Assembly (NCBI RefSeq): GCF_000744375.1
Contig: NZ_JQLU01000005.1
Span: forward strand, 1,240,001 to 1,304,000
Length of the DNA: 64,000 bases
Direction: 5' to 3'
Origin: Carnobacterium gallinarum DSM 4847
Lineage (GTDB): Bacteria; Bacillota; Bacilli; Lactobacillales; Carnobacteriaceae
A program made the translations under genes and the position numbers. A model generated the notes under the pieces. That model saw nothing but the letters and a program-made list of their open reading frames with translations. It was not told the origin of the DNA and ran no database searches. Below, one piece after another: positions 49,115-57,475 of the stretch (its first letter is position 1; each line of letters begins with the position of its first letter).

Positions 49115-49281
49115 TGGTGAAATGGACTGGGTCCATGGTATAATTCACTCCCTTTTGGTTTGGTTTTGTCACTTTAATCATAACAGGAAGCGCTGTTTAT
49201 GTGTAATCAAAAATGGTGGACCACTAGTTTTTTTCTAGTGGTCCACCATTTTTAGTATAGAGAGGACTTTTGTCCCAGTCT
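48636..49281 (-). mobile_element. IS1182-type element with internal deletion
   Basis: A 646-base element. Its ends are imperfect inverted repeats, GAGACTGAGACAAAACT at the left and GAGACTGGGACAAAAGT (complement) at the right. Full IS1182-type elements are about 1.7 kb. Each end has a long hairpin next to it (around 48669-48715, ACAACGTGGAACATTCAG type, and 49211-49251, TGGTGGACCACTAG paired with CTAGTGGTCCACCA), which would stop outside transcription. With both ends kept it could still move if a full transposase is supplied elsewhere. No target duplication was evident. Confidence 0.8.
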
Positions 49282-49317
49282 CCTTATTTGTTTATTTAAG
49301 ACGTTTTTATAATCATT

Positions 49318-49689
49318 TTATTTACTTTGAAGTTCTTCGTCCTTTTCAATGTCAGAAACATTTTTAGCACCATTTTTAAAATTTTCATCCGTTTCGGTAA
49401 GATTACTAGTAATGATGTCACCCTCAAAGTGTTGATCATAAATATCTGCACTAAAGGTTTTTTCTTTATCATCATTCACATAGCCATTAATAGATGGAAT
49501 TCCCATTGGTGAAACAATTACCTTTTCAAATGTTATGGTTTCAATTCCCTCGTAATTGTATTTTAAGTACTTTTCAATTCGTGGGCTTTCTGTTGACATC
49601 ATTTCATTTTTTTTAATTTCTTTCACAATTAACCAACCCCCTGTTATAATAAATATAGTAATCAATATAATAATAACTATCTATTTCAT
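49318..49689 (-). pseudogene. DUF1433-like membrane protein, copy A (nonsense mutation)
   Basis: A close copy of the intact gene at 50413-50793. The original start is ATG at 49689-49687, but codon 3 is TAG where copy B has AAG, a single-base change, so the protein stops after two residues. The remaining frame (115 codons from an ATT-rich restart) keeps GGWLIVKEIK, RIEKYLKYNYEGIETITF and SPMGIPSINGY. Reinitiation is possible but unsupported. By comparison with TslA loci it would be the immunity protein of the lipase copy A. Confidence 0.7.
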
Positions 49690-49747
49690 TTTTTCACACC
49701 TTAAAATTTTATAATTTTTATAAAACAACTATACAGGAGGAAATGCA

Positions 49748-50289
49748 ATGACACAACTGACAGATGAACAATATTGGAAATTAGCCAATACAGTTTATAA
49801 AGATTCAGCCTTAAACATCAATGAAATTAAGAATCTTACAGAAAAAGAATTAAAAAATATTGATAGTATAAAAACTAGTGATAATACTAAATGGGTAACG
49901 ATTAATTCAATCAACACAGACAGTGGCTTACAAGCGATGGCTGTCATTCCGATGAGTGAGTATAAAGATTTATGTTCTGGGAAGATTACGGAGCCTCAGA
50001 CGTTAGTTTTTGCAACTCGTGGTAGTGAACTAGGTGAAGATGGATGGATGCTAAAGCGACAACATTTGCAGCTGCTCGTGCGTACCGATTGTTACCACCA
50101 GATTTACAGAAAGCTGTACGTGATGGAAAATACGATGATATGATTCGTGATTTTCGACATAAAAATGATCCAGTAGGCTATTTGCCAGCTGGAGAAATAA
50201 TTGGTTCAAGAATCATGACCAAAAGTGCTAGTGGCAATTTACCATTTGCTCCTCATATGCAAAATAGTTTTGTACAACGTTCATCTTAA
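49748..50289 (+). pseudogene. Lipase effector, copy A (deleted and frameshifted)
   Basis: AGGAGG and ATG are intact and the first part (about 98 codons) matches copy B, nearly identical from codon 55. Then bases equivalent to 51148-51366 of copy B are missing: GAAGATGGA runs directly into TGGATGCTAAAGCG, and the reading frame shifts. This removes the catalytic GHSLGG. The matching sequence resumes in another frame to 50270, then is cut off by foreign sequence, so the C-terminal helical domain is absent. The deletion ends share GATGGA, suggesting slippage between short repeats. Confidence 0.88.
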
Positions 50290-50368
50290 ATTCTGTACTA
50301 TATTTTTCCATATAAAAAGACCTCCAAAAGTTAGATTTTTTAGGTCTAACTTTTTGGGGTCGGTACAC
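50271..50368 (+). mobile_element. IS3-family end remnant (probable)
   Basis: Sequence that abruptly replaces lipase copy A. It holds an inverted pair GACCTCCAAAAGTTAGA (50319-50335) and TCTAACTTTTTGGGGTC (50345-50361) followed by GGTACA, resembling the terminal repeat of IS3-group elements. Only the end survives. Judged by pattern memory alone. Confidence 0.4.
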
Positions 50369-50412
50369 TAGTCGTGCCTTTGTTGGTTATTTAGAAAGAT
50401 TCTTTTGTGACT

Positions 50413-50793
50413 TTACTTACTTTGTACCTTTTCTTCTTTTTCAATTTCAGATACAGGTGTAAATCCAGACTCAACAACTTTGTCTGTTGTTGTCAAAGGA
50501 ATAGTACCAGTAGAGTTTAACGCAGTTTCAAAATGTTCTTTATAAATATCAGCACTAAATGACATATCTTTATTACCATTTACATATCCTTCAATATATG
50601 GGACTCCCATTGGCGATACTTTGGTATCAATAAAAGTGACGGTTTCAATTCCTGCATAGTTATACTTTAAAAATTTTTCGATTCTAGATCCTTCAAATTT
50701 TATAAATTCTTTTTCCTTAATTTCTTTCACAATTAACCAACCCCCTGTTATAATAAATATAGTAATCAATATAATAATAACTATCTTTTTCAT
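50413..50793 (-). CDS. DUF1433-like membrane-anchored protein (candidate lipase immunity)
   Basis: 126 residues. One N-terminal membrane segment (about 4-23, VIIILITIFIITGGWLIV) with no lipobox cysteine, then an extracellular domain with RIEKFLKYNYAGIETVTF and SPMGVPYIEGYVNG, the style of DUF1433 proteins. The gene is divergent from the intact lipase, 59 bases apart. In the staphylococcal TslA system the lipase toxin is neutralised by a cell-surface lipoprotein (TilA). I infer an equivalent role here from position, surface location and paired duplication with the lipase, not from sequence proof. Confidence 0.65.
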   Translation of the reverse strand: MKKIVIIILITIFIITGGWLIVKEIKEKEFIKFEGSRIEKFLKYNYAGIETVTFIDTKVSPMGVPYIEGYVNGNKDMSFSADIYKEHFETALNSTGTIPLTTTDKVVESGFTPVSEIEKEEKVQSK

Positions 50794-50852
50794 TTTTTCA
50801 CACCTTAAACATTTTAATATATTAATAAATTAACTATACAGGAGGCAATTGA

Positions 50853-52031
50853 ATGGTGCAAGTAACAGATGAACAATATTGGGGGCTAGCTAACAATAGT
50901 TATAAAGATAAAAATTTAGAAATTCAAAAAATAAAAGAAATGTCAAAATCAGAATTAAATAATTTACAAACAATTGTTTTAGAAGATGGATCTCGTTGGG
51001 TAACGATTAATTCAATCAACACAGACAGTGGCTTACAAGCGATGGCTGTCATTCCGATGAATGAGTATAAAGATTTATGTTCTGGGAAGATTACGGAGCC
51101 TCAGACGTTAGTTTTTGCAACTCGTGGTAGTGAACTAGGTGAAGATGGATACAATGATTGGATCAAAACCAATGCAATCATATTAGCTGGAGGAAAAAGT
51201 CCGGAAGAATTAAAAAAATACGATATTGAACAAGTTAATGCTCAAAATCAATTTATTCAATATGACGCCTTTGTGCAACAGACTATTAAGGATTTTAAAC
51301 CAGAGAACTATAGTTTTACAGGACATAGTTTAGGAGGGGCGTTAGCTCAATATATGGCGGTTATGATGGATGCTAAAGCGACAACATTTGCAGCTGCTCG
51401 TGCGTACCGATTGTTACCACCAGATTTACAGAAAGCTGTACGTGATGGAAAATACGATGATATGATTCGTGATTTTCGACATAAAAATGATCCAGTAGGC
51501 TATTTGCCAGCTGGAGAAATAATTGGTTCAAGAATCATGACCAAAAGTGCTAGTGGCAATTTACCATTTGCTCCTCATATGCAAAATAGTTTCCATGGAA
51601 TGTTTAATGGCGATGGATCTATTATGGTCCAAGTTGATCCTGAAGATATATTGAATCAGTTGGATCATTTTGATTCTGCTATACAAAAATTGTATTTTAC
51701 ACAAGAAATGATTTCAACAGTAACGGATAATTTGGATAAAGAAGTCAAGACAATTTATTCTACTTATGTGGATAAAATGGGGGTTGGAAGTTTTAGTCAT
51801 TTAACAAGTAACGATGTAGAAGAAATTTTTGAAGAACTGGCACAATCATACAAAGGGAGCTCGTACTATTTTTATGATCGTAAAATGAAAGAAAGTCTGA
51901 TTGATGATTTGGAAAAAACAAAGAAAAATCTTTCCTACTTAAGAGATAAAATTGGAGTAGCAGCCACTCAATTTGATACTGCAGATAAAAACATGGCCAA
52001 AAATTTAAGTACTATTCTTGGAGGATATTAA
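50853..52031 (+). CDS. TslA-like lipase: N-terminal class 3 lipase, C-terminal helical domain
   Basis: 392 residues, no signal peptide. An N-terminal lipase_3-type hydrolase (about 1-250) has the nucleophile elbow GHSLGG with Ser159, a likely acid Asp213 (NDPVG) and His242 or His248. The C-terminal part (about 265-392) is helical and resembles an LXG-type targeting domain. Lipase first and helical domain last is the reverse order known for the type VII secreted phospholipase TslA of Staphylococcus, reported across Bacillota. The next gene encodes a small helical protein, as in that system. AGGAGG lies upstream. No type VII secretion apparatus gene is in the window. Confidence 0.72.
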   Translation: MVQVTDEQYWGLANNSYKDKNLEIQKIKEMSKSELNNLQTIVLEDGSRWVTINSINTDSGLQAMAVIPMNEYKDLCSGKITEPQTLVFATRGSELGEDGYNDWIKTNAIILAGGKSPEELKKYDIEQVNAQNQFIQYDAFVQQTIKDFKPENYSFTGHSLGGALAQYMAVMMDAKATTFAAARAYRLLPPDLQKAVRDGKYDDMIRDFRHKNDPVGYLPAGEIIGSRIMTKSASGNLPFAPHMQNSFHGMFNGDGSIMVQVDPEDILNQLDHFDSAIQKLYFTQEMISTVTDNLDKEVKTIYSTYVDKMGVGSFSHLTSNDVEEIFEELAQSYKGSSYYFYDRKMKESLIDDLEKTKKNLSYLRDKIGVAATQFDTADKNMAKNLSTILGGY

Positions 52032-52032
52032 C

Positions 52033-52419
52033 ATGAGTATTGATTTTTTTTATGAATTAACTAAAGTACAAAAGGAACTAGAAAATTTAGGAGAAGAAGT
52101 TTCGGATGCCGTTCGTCATTCGTTAGAAGACGTTCTTGATTGGGCCAAAGCAGGATATCAGAAGCAAGCCTTGAGAGAACAATTAAAAGCTGAACTGCAG
52201 CGTGCGGTACCAGAACAACAAAGCTTACTAACTCATGAATGGTGCCAGGACAGTGGGCTTTCAGTTTCACAAGCTAAAACAAATTTAAAAGATGCTTTTA
52301 CGAGTAGTGCTGGCAAGAAATTACAGACAGATGTGGGCACATTAGTAACTAATGTAGCGGATTCGGTAGAAGATATGAAAACATTTAAACAATCATTTAA
52401 AGCTTCAAATTGGATATGA
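52033..52419 (+). CDS. Small helical partner (TlaA-like candidate)
   Basis: 128 residues from ATG 52033, one base after the lipase stop, with GGAGG seven to eight bases upstream. It is predicted almost wholly alpha-helical and has no signal peptide or membrane segment. In TslA systems two such helical partners stack on the effector's C-terminal domain to form the secretion signal; here only one is seen. No WXG motif of the classical ESAT-6 type is evident, although WC near residue 75 could lie at a turn. The role is inferred from context. Confidence 0.6.
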   Translation: MSIDFFYELTKVQKELENLGEEVSDAVRHSLEDVLDWAKAGYQKQALREQLKAELQRAVPEQQSLLTHEWCQDSGLSVSQAKTNLKDAFTSSAGKKLQTDVGTLVTNVADSVEDMKTFKQSFKASNWI

Positions 52420-52581
52420 AAATCAATAAAATAAACCCGTCACTTTTAAAATAAGAGACGAGTTTGTATACAATAATCAAAGAATGCGTTTTCTTTACAA
52501 TTAGGTTAATGGTGTTCAATTCTCCATAAGGAATATTTCCGTATGGAGAAAAACCTGTTAAATCTGAGGATAGGTTCATAA

Positions 52582-52956
52582 TATCTTCAATCTCAGTGTA
52601 CAAAAGCAAAAAGTAAGCGAAACCGCCAGATTCATCTAAATCCTACATGGGAGTATTTCAAATCTTATACAAAAAAAGCTTTTAGACGAAAAAACAACCG
52701 CCATTTACAAGAAACGTAAAGTAGATGTTGTTTTTTGCTTCTTGAAGGCTCGTATAGGGTTCACACGATTTTATGTGCGAGGCCACGAGCAAGTGACGAA
52801 TGAAATAGGTTTGGCCTTAATGACGATAAATTTAGGAAAATTAGCGATAAGATGGAGAGAAAAGTCGCTAAAAAAGAAACAACGTGGGAACATTCAGTGA
52901 TTCTGAATGTTCCCACGTTGTTTTTTTAGTGTAAAAGATAGTTTTGTCTTAGTCTC
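52582..52956 (+). pseudogene. IS1182-type transposase remnant, 3' end
   Basis: Plus strand; decayed C-terminal part of an IS1182 transposase: QSQCTKAKSKRNRQIHLN, then NPTWEYFKSYTK, a frameshift in a run of seven A (52671-52677), KLLDEKTTAIYKKRKVDV, loss of two codons (EP) relative to copy 1, then VFCFLKARIGFTRFYV. It ends in the hairpin ACAACGTGGGAACATTCAG and the terminal repeat ending AGTCTC at 52956. The 5' end of the element is lost. Stretch 52420-52581 shows no gene. Confidence 0.85.
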
Positions 52957-52971
52957 TTCTAATTCATTTAG

Positions 52972-54498
52972 TTAATCTTCTTTTAATTTTTTCTCAATTT
53001 GTAGACGTTGGACTTTCATAGTTGCTGTACGAGGAATATCATCGTAAGCCATGATGATTGGTTCGTTTAAATGTGGTAAGTCAGCGACTTGTTCCCACCA
53101 AGCATCCCAGTTCATCTCTTGTTTTGGATCGACAGCTAGGATAGGTTGAGGTGAATTCTCTTTGCCGCGGACAATAATGACTTCTTGTAAAAAGTCTAAA
53201 GCATCTAATAAATGATCTTCAATGGCTAGGCTGCTATCGATATTTTCAATTAAGTCCACTTGGCGATCTTTTAGGAATAGGTGTCCGTTTTCATCCATAA
53301 AGCCATAGTCGCCACTGTCCCACCAAGGTCCGTAAACGGTTGATTGGAAACGATCATCCTCTTTATAGTAAGTTAACGCACGACCTTTTGATAAGAAATG
53401 AATATTTCCGTCAGTCATTCTTGGTAAAACGTTCCCCTTTTCATCTGCAATTCGAGCTTCCGTTAACCCTTCTAAGCCAACACCCATATCACGGGCATCA
53501 GAAGTTTTTAATGACTCTAACGTATGAGCTTTTAGAATCATTGGACCACATTCGCTTTGTCCGTAGACTTGAAGGAAGATTGGTTCATTTTTTTCTGATG
53601 CTTTTAAAAAGCTAGCCATGGTTGCATTGTTGATGGCATCAAATGTTGAGTGATAGTAACGAACACTAGCAAAAACTTCAGGTTGTTCTTTTGCTAAGCT
53701 AGTCCATTGAACAAAGTTGTTGGGATGTGTTTCGATAGCGATTGGTTGATGTTTTGTCACCATTTCGGCTACTGTTTCACGATTAGCTTTAGATAATGGC
53801 ATCATTGGGAAGCCCATCGCCATTAAAGAAGAAATTCCAATGTTAAAGCGAGAATGAACCGGTGAAATATGGAAACCGACTAATTTTTTCTCAGCAATTT
53901 TTGTGAAGATGGTTTTTTGCCATTTTGTGCGCCAACCCATTGAATTAGCAGAGTGACAAATTAGTTTTGGAATACCGGTTGTGCCAGATGTGTGTGTCAT
54001 ATAGGCAATCTCATCTTGTGGTAGTTCAACTTGGGGAACTTTGTCAGCTGGGGTGTTTAGTAGTTTGCTAACAGAAATTTGTTTTTCAGGAGAACTGTTT
54101 TTTACTAAAGCCACTTTGTCGGCAGTTTCATCATCGAATAAAATAAATGGATTTTCAAGACGATTCACAAAAACTTCGATTGTTTCTGCTGGGAAATGGT
54201 ACGAAATCATTGCTGGAACGGCAGCTAAATAAGAAGCGGCAACAGCTAATAGATAAGTATCAAATTTTGAACTTTTAAAAATAATGATTTTGTCGCCAGC
54301 TTTTACACCTAAATTTGCTAGTTGATACGCACGGTTCAAAATCGCTTCATGACTTAGTTTGTAGGTATAGTTAAGTCCTAATTCTGGAAATGCAGGCAAT
54401 ACCTCGTCTTGAAGAATTGTAACATCGGGTGTCTTAATTGAAGCATCACGATAATTACTGTATAAATTTAATGGTTGATAGTCTAAAAAATCGGTCAA
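52972..54498 (-). CDS. AMP-dependent acyl-CoA synthetase/ligase
   Basis: 508 residues from TTG 54498 (AAGGATGG about eight bases before). An ANL-superfamily adenylating enzyme: P-loop-like THTSGTTGIPK (A3), GQSECGP (A5), and GDYGFMDENGHLFLKDRQVDLI (A7-A8), with a C-terminal lysine motif near TMKVQR. It activates a carboxylic acid as an acyl-AMP and passes it to CoA or a carrier. No carrier or partner gene is adjacent, so the substrate is unknown. It is a lone gene next to an IS remnant. Confidence 0.82.
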   Translation of the reverse strand: MTDFLDYQPLNLYSNYRDASIKTPDVTILQDEVLPAFPELGLNYTYKLSHEAILNRAYQLANLGVKAGDKIIIFKSSKFDTYLLAVAASYLAAVPAMISYHFPAETIEVFVNRLENPFILFDDETADKVALVKNSSPEKQISVSKLLNTPADKVPQVELPQDEIAYMTHTSGTTGIPKLICHSANSMGWRTKWQKTIFTKIAEKKLVGFHISPVHSRFNIGISSLMAMGFPMMPLSKANRETVAEMVTKHQPIAIETHPNNFVQWTSLAKEQPEVFASVRYYHSTFDAINNATMASFLKASEKNEPIFLQVYGQSECGPMILKAHTLESLKTSDARDMGVGLEGLTEARIADEKGNVLPRMTDGNIHFLSKGRALTYYKEDDRFQSTVYGPWWDSGDYGFMDENGHLFLKDRQVDLIENIDSSLAIEDHLLDALDFLQEVIIVRGKENSPQPILAVDPKQEMNWDAWWEQVADLPHLNEPIIMAYDDIPRTATMKVQRLQIEKKLKED

Positions 54499-54858
54499 TT
54501 GGATTCCATCCTTTCAAAAATAAGCACCTTGCTCAGTTATTTATAAACTCACTGTAAATAATAGCATAAGTCAGAGTTTTCAGCCAATATTTTAAGAGAT
54601 ATTCGTTTAAATCGCTGAATGATTGCGTTATTATTTTGAGTTAGAATATTCATTCACAAGAGTTAGATTCAAGTAGTTCTTTCTGATAATACTGTAATAA
54701 ATATTATTGGAAATTACAGTGCAATTTCCAATAATGAGCGAACCTTAAAAAAATTGGGTCATCTTTCTCCGATAAATTACCGAAAAAAGATGCTCCAATG
54801 TGAGGATTTTTTTAATTGTATCAAAAAGTAGTTACACGTTCTATTGACTCTGTTTTGA
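54499..54858 (-). terminator. Intergenic region with terminator for the ArsR-like gene
   Basis: 360 bases, no gene seen. On the minus strand a broken stem (ATTGG-GCATCTTT with AAAGATG-CCAAT, plus positions 54747-54799) runs into seven T, a terminator for the regulator gene. A second perfect dyad, ATTATTGGAAATT (54703-54715) with AATTTCCAATAAT (54723-54735), has no T tract. Confidence 0.65.
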
Positions 54859-55782
54859 TTAAATTTCTGGTTTTTTATCAGAATAGTATAAGTTAACCTT
54901 GATATTTTGTTTGAAGTTACCAAAGTCTTCGCCGAATAAAGTCATTCCGCCAACATTTTTAGCATTATCTTCAACAGCTAAACGAAGGGTCATAATCGGG
55001 TTATCAAGTATATTCAAATCTTTTAACGAAACGGTTGAAGCGAATTCACCGTTAATGCCGGTATCTAGTTGATCTGTGCGAATGGTTTTAAGTAAACCAT
55101 ATTGACTAAAATCATCGTTCCACCATGAAGGTGTGTATTTGCCACGAATATCAGAAAAATTCCCTGGAACGTTGCAAACACCCACTTTAACATCATTAAT
55201 ATAGATGCTAATATCACTAGGCCAAACATTATTAGAACGTGGGAATTCAGAAGATAGTTCTAAGCTAATTTCTAATAATTCTGGGATTTCATCTTTTTGG
55301 ATTAAGTTCGGAATTTTATACTCAACGAATCCTTTAGAAAACCAAAGCAATGAGGCATTGACTCGGTTGCTATCGAAGAAATATTTTGAATCATCTAGTT
55401 TGCCTACAATTTCATCTTTTGTTGCTAATCCACAAGTTGGTGCGACTTCAAAATCAGTAAAGTGTCCAATTTTTAAATCAGTTGAGTGGAGATGATAGGC
55501 ACGGAATATTTTTTCTGGGAAGGTGATGTGGATATCATCGACGGCTAAATAAACCATCTTTTGTACACCTGAACGACCAGGTTTCTTTTCTGATTTTACT
55601 AAGCGAGCCTCTTCCATTTTTTGAATATGTCGTGTAATAATTGCTGAACTTAGCTGTAGATGCTCAGCGATTTCTGAAATATTTAATTTATTGTTTCCTA
55701 AAAGCTCTAAAATTTTTAAGCGGGTTTCACTGGCTAGCGCTTCATAAACAATTAACGAATCTTTGCTTAAATCAAGTTCCAT
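54859..55782 (-). CDS. ArsR-like transcriptional regulator of the sugar operon
   Basis: 307 residues. An N-terminal winged helix (about 8-85, YEALASETRLKILELLGNNKLNISEIAEHLQLSSAIITRHIQKME) of the ArsR class is followed by a long C-terminal region (about 90-307) unlike metal-sensing ArsR proteins (about 110 residues), presumably the ligand-binding domain. Divergent from the ABC and glycoside genes, 330 bases apart, so it should control that operon. The shared gap has repeated GATTAAC motifs. Confidence 0.78.
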   Translation of the reverse strand: MELDLSKDSLIVYEALASETRLKILELLGNNKLNISEIAEHLQLSSAIITRHIQKMEEARLVKSEKKPGRSGVQKMVYLAVDDIHITFPEKIFRAYHLHSTDLKIGHFTDFEVAPTCGLATKDEIVGKLDDSKYFFDSNRVNASLLWFSKGFVEYKIPNLIQKDEIPELLEISLELSSEFPRSNNVWPSDISIYINDVKVGVCNVPGNFSDIRGKYTPSWWNDDFSQYGLLKTIRTDQLDTGINGEFASTVSLKDLNILDNPIMTLRLAVEDNAKNVGGMTLFGEDFGNFKQNIKVNLYYSDKKPEI

Positions 55783-56112
55783 AAAAAAATCCTCCTTAGG
55801 TTCATCGGTTTTTGATTATCTACAGTGTACCATGATTAACTTATAAGTAAATAGTTTAATAGATGTTTATCTTTAATGATTAACCAAACAGTGAATATAA
55901 AAAGTGTTGACTTATAAAACTTTGTATAATATTATTATTCGTGTAAGCGGTATCTATTTTATTTAATTAACTTTTAGGTTAATTTTTAAAGAAGCAGTAT
56001 TTAGCTTTTTTTGTTCTTGATTAACTTTTCTAACAAGTTTGAATAGATAGTGATTTCAGCTAATTGAAGTAGTTGTTGTTCAGGGAAAATAAAATGAATT
56101 GGAGGAATAAAA
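55783..56112. promoter_or_regulatory. Divergent control region with GATTAAC repeats
   Basis: 330 bases, no gene seen. GATTAAC occurs at 55834-55840, 55878-55884 and 56019-56025. The inverted pair AATTAAC/GTTAATT is at 55965-55971 and 55978-55984. A plus-strand promoter candidate is TTGACT (55907-55912), a 17-base spacer and TATTAT (55930-55935). The repeats are plausible sites for the ArsR-like regulator. Confidence 0.55.
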
Positions 56113-57393
56113 ATGAGAAAATTGATGACGTTCGGAGTGGCACTATTCATGTTGGTAACACTAGTTGCTTGTGGGAAAGGTACAAGTAGCGCTGATGGAA
56201 AGGTAGAATTGAGGATTTCTTGGTGGGGTGGCGACAGTCGTAACGAGGCCGTTCAAGCAGCAATCAAAGAATTTGAAAAAGAAAATCCTGAGATTAAGGT
56301 GAAGGCTGAATTTGGTGGTTATGGCGGTTACCAAGAAAAAATGACGACTCAACTTTCTGGCGGAACAGCACCTGACGTAATTCGTTTAGACTCAATGTGG
56401 ATGAATCAATATCAAAACAATTTACTAGATTTAAATGATGTTGCCAAAGAAATAGGATTAGATAATTTTGATAAAAAAACGCTAACACCAGTTTCTGAAA
56501 AAGGGAAAGTATTAGGGATTCCTTTATCTACCAACTATCGAGGTTTGTATTATAACAAGACGGTTCTTGATCAATATGGTATTGAGAAACCAGCTAGTTG
56601 GGAAGATTTATACGCAATGCGAGAAAAATTACCGGAAGATATGTACCCGTTATGGGCTGGATTTAGTCAAAAAGGCGTGACACCCGTTTTCTTCTTTGCT
56701 TTAATGGCACAACAAACTGGGAAGCCAATTGCTGACGAGAATAATAAATTGATCTATACAGAAAAAGATTTTCAAAATGTAATCGCTTTTTATGAAGACT
56801 TAGTTGCTAAAAAAATTATTCCCTCAAAAAAGGTTATTGATAATGCAGGAATGGTTGATGGTGCTCCAATTCCAGATCTGGTAAATGGAAAATGGGTGTC
56901 AGTGTTTGAATTTGTGGCGAATACGAATGTTTTAAATAGTCAATTAAAAGAAAAAGGCTTTGAATTAGCGTTAGCTGGTTTTCCAACATTAGAAAATCAA
57001 AAATCGACAGGTGTTTGGACAAAGCCTTCAATGGTATATTCAATCCCAACTGCGTCAAAAAATCAAAAAGAAGCTGCTAAATTAATTGATTTTCTAGTAA
57101 ATAGTGAAGCGGCGAATAAGGCACAAAAGCTTGAGAATGGTGTTCCAGATAGTAAGACAGGTAAAGCGACGTTAGAATCAGAGGGCTTAATTACGCCGTT
57201 AGTTTCAGAGACGATTGATTTAGGAAGTTCGTTAGTTGATCCAACATTATCGAATGTGTTTAAGTGGGACCGAGCAAAATTAAATGATGTTTCGCTAGAT
57301 GTTATTACGGAATTAGACTATGGCAAGATTACTGGAAAAGAAGCTGCTAAGAAGTTGTATACAGCATTTAAAGAAGAAAAATTTACGGAATAA
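56113..57393 (+). CDS. Sugar ABC transporter substrate-binding lipoprotein
   Basis: 426 residues. Signal peptide ending LVAC (Cys20, lipobox), then a family 1 solute-binding fold (LRISWWGGDSRNEAVQAAIKEFEKENPEIKV, GGTAPDVIRLDSMW, TNYRGLYYNKTVLDQYG). It should bind an oligosaccharide or glycoside for the permeases that follow. GGAGG lies before ATG. First gene of the operon, about 150 bases behind the candidate promoter. Confidence 0.9.
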   Translation: MRKLMTFGVALFMLVTLVACGKGTSSADGKVELRISWWGGDSRNEAVQAAIKEFEKENPEIKVKAEFGGYGGYQEKMTTQLSGGTAPDVIRLDSMWMNQYQNNLLDLNDVAKEIGLDNFDKKTLTPVSEKGKVLGIPLSTNYRGLYYNKTVLDQYGIEKPASWEDLYAMREKLPEDMYPLWAGFSQKGVTPVFFFALMAQQTGKPIADENNKLIYTEKDFQNVIAFYEDLVAKKIIPSKKVIDNAGMVDGAPIPDLVNGKWVSVFEFVANTNVLNSQLKEKGFELALAGFPTLENQKSTGVWTKPSMVYSIPTASKNQKEAAKLIDFLVNSEAANKAQKLENGVPDSKTGKATLESEGLITPLVSETIDLGSSLVDPTLSNVFKWDRAKLNDVSLDVITELDYGKITGKEAAKKLYTAFKEEKFTE

Positions 57394-57475
57394 TCATCAA
57401 TAAATGTATTGAAATGACTAGCTATAGAAAGAATTTGTTGCGATCTATAGCTAGTAAATAAAAAAGGAGAAAAAT

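Noticed and set aside
50044-50289. Independent small protein starting at ATG 50044
   Set aside because: It is the out-of-frame remainder of the deleted lipase copy A, not a new gene.
52397-52609. 70-codon minus-strand frame after the helical partner gene
   Set aside because: No ribosome site, AT-rich composition, and it overlaps the transposase remnant; not credible as a gene.
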